A stretch of 64,000 bases of DNA from Hirsutella rhossiliensis (Eukaryota > Ascomycota > Sordariomycetes > Hypocreales > Ophiocordycipitaceae): assembly GCF_020360975.1 (NCBI RefSeq), contig NW_025408673.1, forward strand, positions 1,860,001 to 1,924,000, in the 5' to 3' direction. The notes below the pieces were generated by a model that searched no databases, was not told the origin of the DNA, and saw only the letters and a program-made list of their open reading frames with translations. This document shows, piece by piece, positions 63,448 through 64,000 of the stretch. The translations under genes and the position numbers were made by a program. Position 1 is the stretch's first letter. Every line of letters starts with the position of its first letter.

Positions 63448-64000
63448 ATGTTCTCACGTTCATCTAGGTCGCACAAGTCGAAGAAGGAAAAGTCTAAGGA
63501 TAAGGCCAAGGAAAAATCTAAGGAGAAGGATTCCAAGTCTCGCAAGTCCAAGCACACGCCAAAGTCAGAGGACGCAGACCCGAGTCAACATGCTAGCCTT
63601 GGCGTCTATTGTGCCATCTATCAGCCACACTCCGGCAACTACTATCACTGGGCATTCGCAGTCGTGCATGCGAGAACGGGACAATGGCACATCTTTGAAG
63701 TGGTCCAAGATGTGCAAGATGGGCCGTATAGGCCCGATTACCGCCAAGCCAATCCGATTAACTCGCGAAGGTGTCTTTAACCCCTTACCTTCCTATGTGA
63801 AGTACACGAAGACTGGTGGGGCACACTTACTAGGGCGATCCGCAGCATTCCGGTCCCTAGGGAGGGCCTATACTAGAACTGCCAAGATTATGCCTTAGAT
63901 ATTTGGCAGATCATGTTGGACCACGGGATGATCGACAACGCAACATGGCGTATGGGCAGAGATAGCTTGATTCCCTACTATGGCCAGGACTTTGGTGGAC
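63448..64000 (+). pseudogene. Gene of an uncharacterised fungal family (NCQDY motif), two in-frame stops, cut by window end
   Basis: The frame from ATG 63448 starts MFSRSSRSHKSKKEK, a Ser/Lys-rich basic N-terminus of about 60 residues. A globular part follows: GVYCAIYQPHSGNYYHWAF, then WHIFEVVQD. The frame meets TAA at 63778-63780 and TAG at 63874-63876 but stays protein-like beyond both: PLTFLCEVHEDWWGTLTRAI, then NCQDYALDIW (63877-63906), then YYGQDFGG at the window edge. I recognise the layout from fungal hypothetical proteins with a conserved NCQDY motif; function unknown. Both stops fit Gln codons mutated at CpA. An intron removing the stops is unlikely, because the frame is continuous and the residues around the stops fit the family. 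Confidence 0.7.

Overview
The window is from a filamentous ascomycete (Pezizomycotina). Evidence: short GT-AG introns with CTAAC/CTAAG-type branch sites, chromodomain Ty3/Gypsy and Ty1/Copia retroelements, fungal APH-type and HAD-type kinase families, and very strong repeat-induced point mutation (RIP).

Bases 1 to about 48,020 are a nest of transposons almost stripped of CpA and TpG while CpG remains common, which is the RIP signature. Because TpG is nearly gone, ATG is nearly gone, so no ordinary ORFs exist. The nest can be unpacked from matching LTRs and target-site duplications (TSDs). Chromodomain Gypsy element A (minus, cut by the window start) ends at 8303 and is interrupted by Copia-1 (1476-7780, minus). 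A different Gypsy element, D (plus, about 8.9-22.5 kb), is interrupted by Copia-2 (15529-21894, TSD AAAGA). An unclassified degraded stretch follows (22.5-27.1 kb). Gypsy element B (27117-37983, TSD GTTAT) carries a 3,029-bp non-autonomous LTR element (31483-34511, TSD ATACC) exactly in the reverse transcriptase YLDD box. A Tad1-like LINE (minus, about 38.0-48.0 kb) is split in ORF1 by Gypsy element C (39261-47122, minus, TSD ATAGA).

Bases 48,020-64,000 have ordinary composition and hold host genes with a few mobile-element remains. These are an APH-family phosphotransferase (48552-50118, minus, one intron), a small unknown gene with a nonsense codon (50441-50856, plus), a solo LTR (51149-51393, TSD GCAAT) and a chromovirus of the Ty3/Gypsy class without RIP but full of frame changes (52013-57429, minus). 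They are followed by an arginine-rich open frame without a start (57430-57988), a HAD-type protein kinase (58749-59669, plus, one intron), an unknown 194-residue gene (61461-62107, minus, one intron), a 33-bp minisatellite (62922-63075), and a plus-strand gene running off the window end (63448-64000) with two in-frame stops.

The three nonsense codons in the two damaged flanking genes all fit Gln-to-stop through CpA to TpA. This suggests RIP leakage from the repeat block, or RIP of formerly duplicated genes. No rRNA, tRNA or CRISPR array was seen. No pathway links the host genes; this looks like an accessory, transposon-rich compartment.
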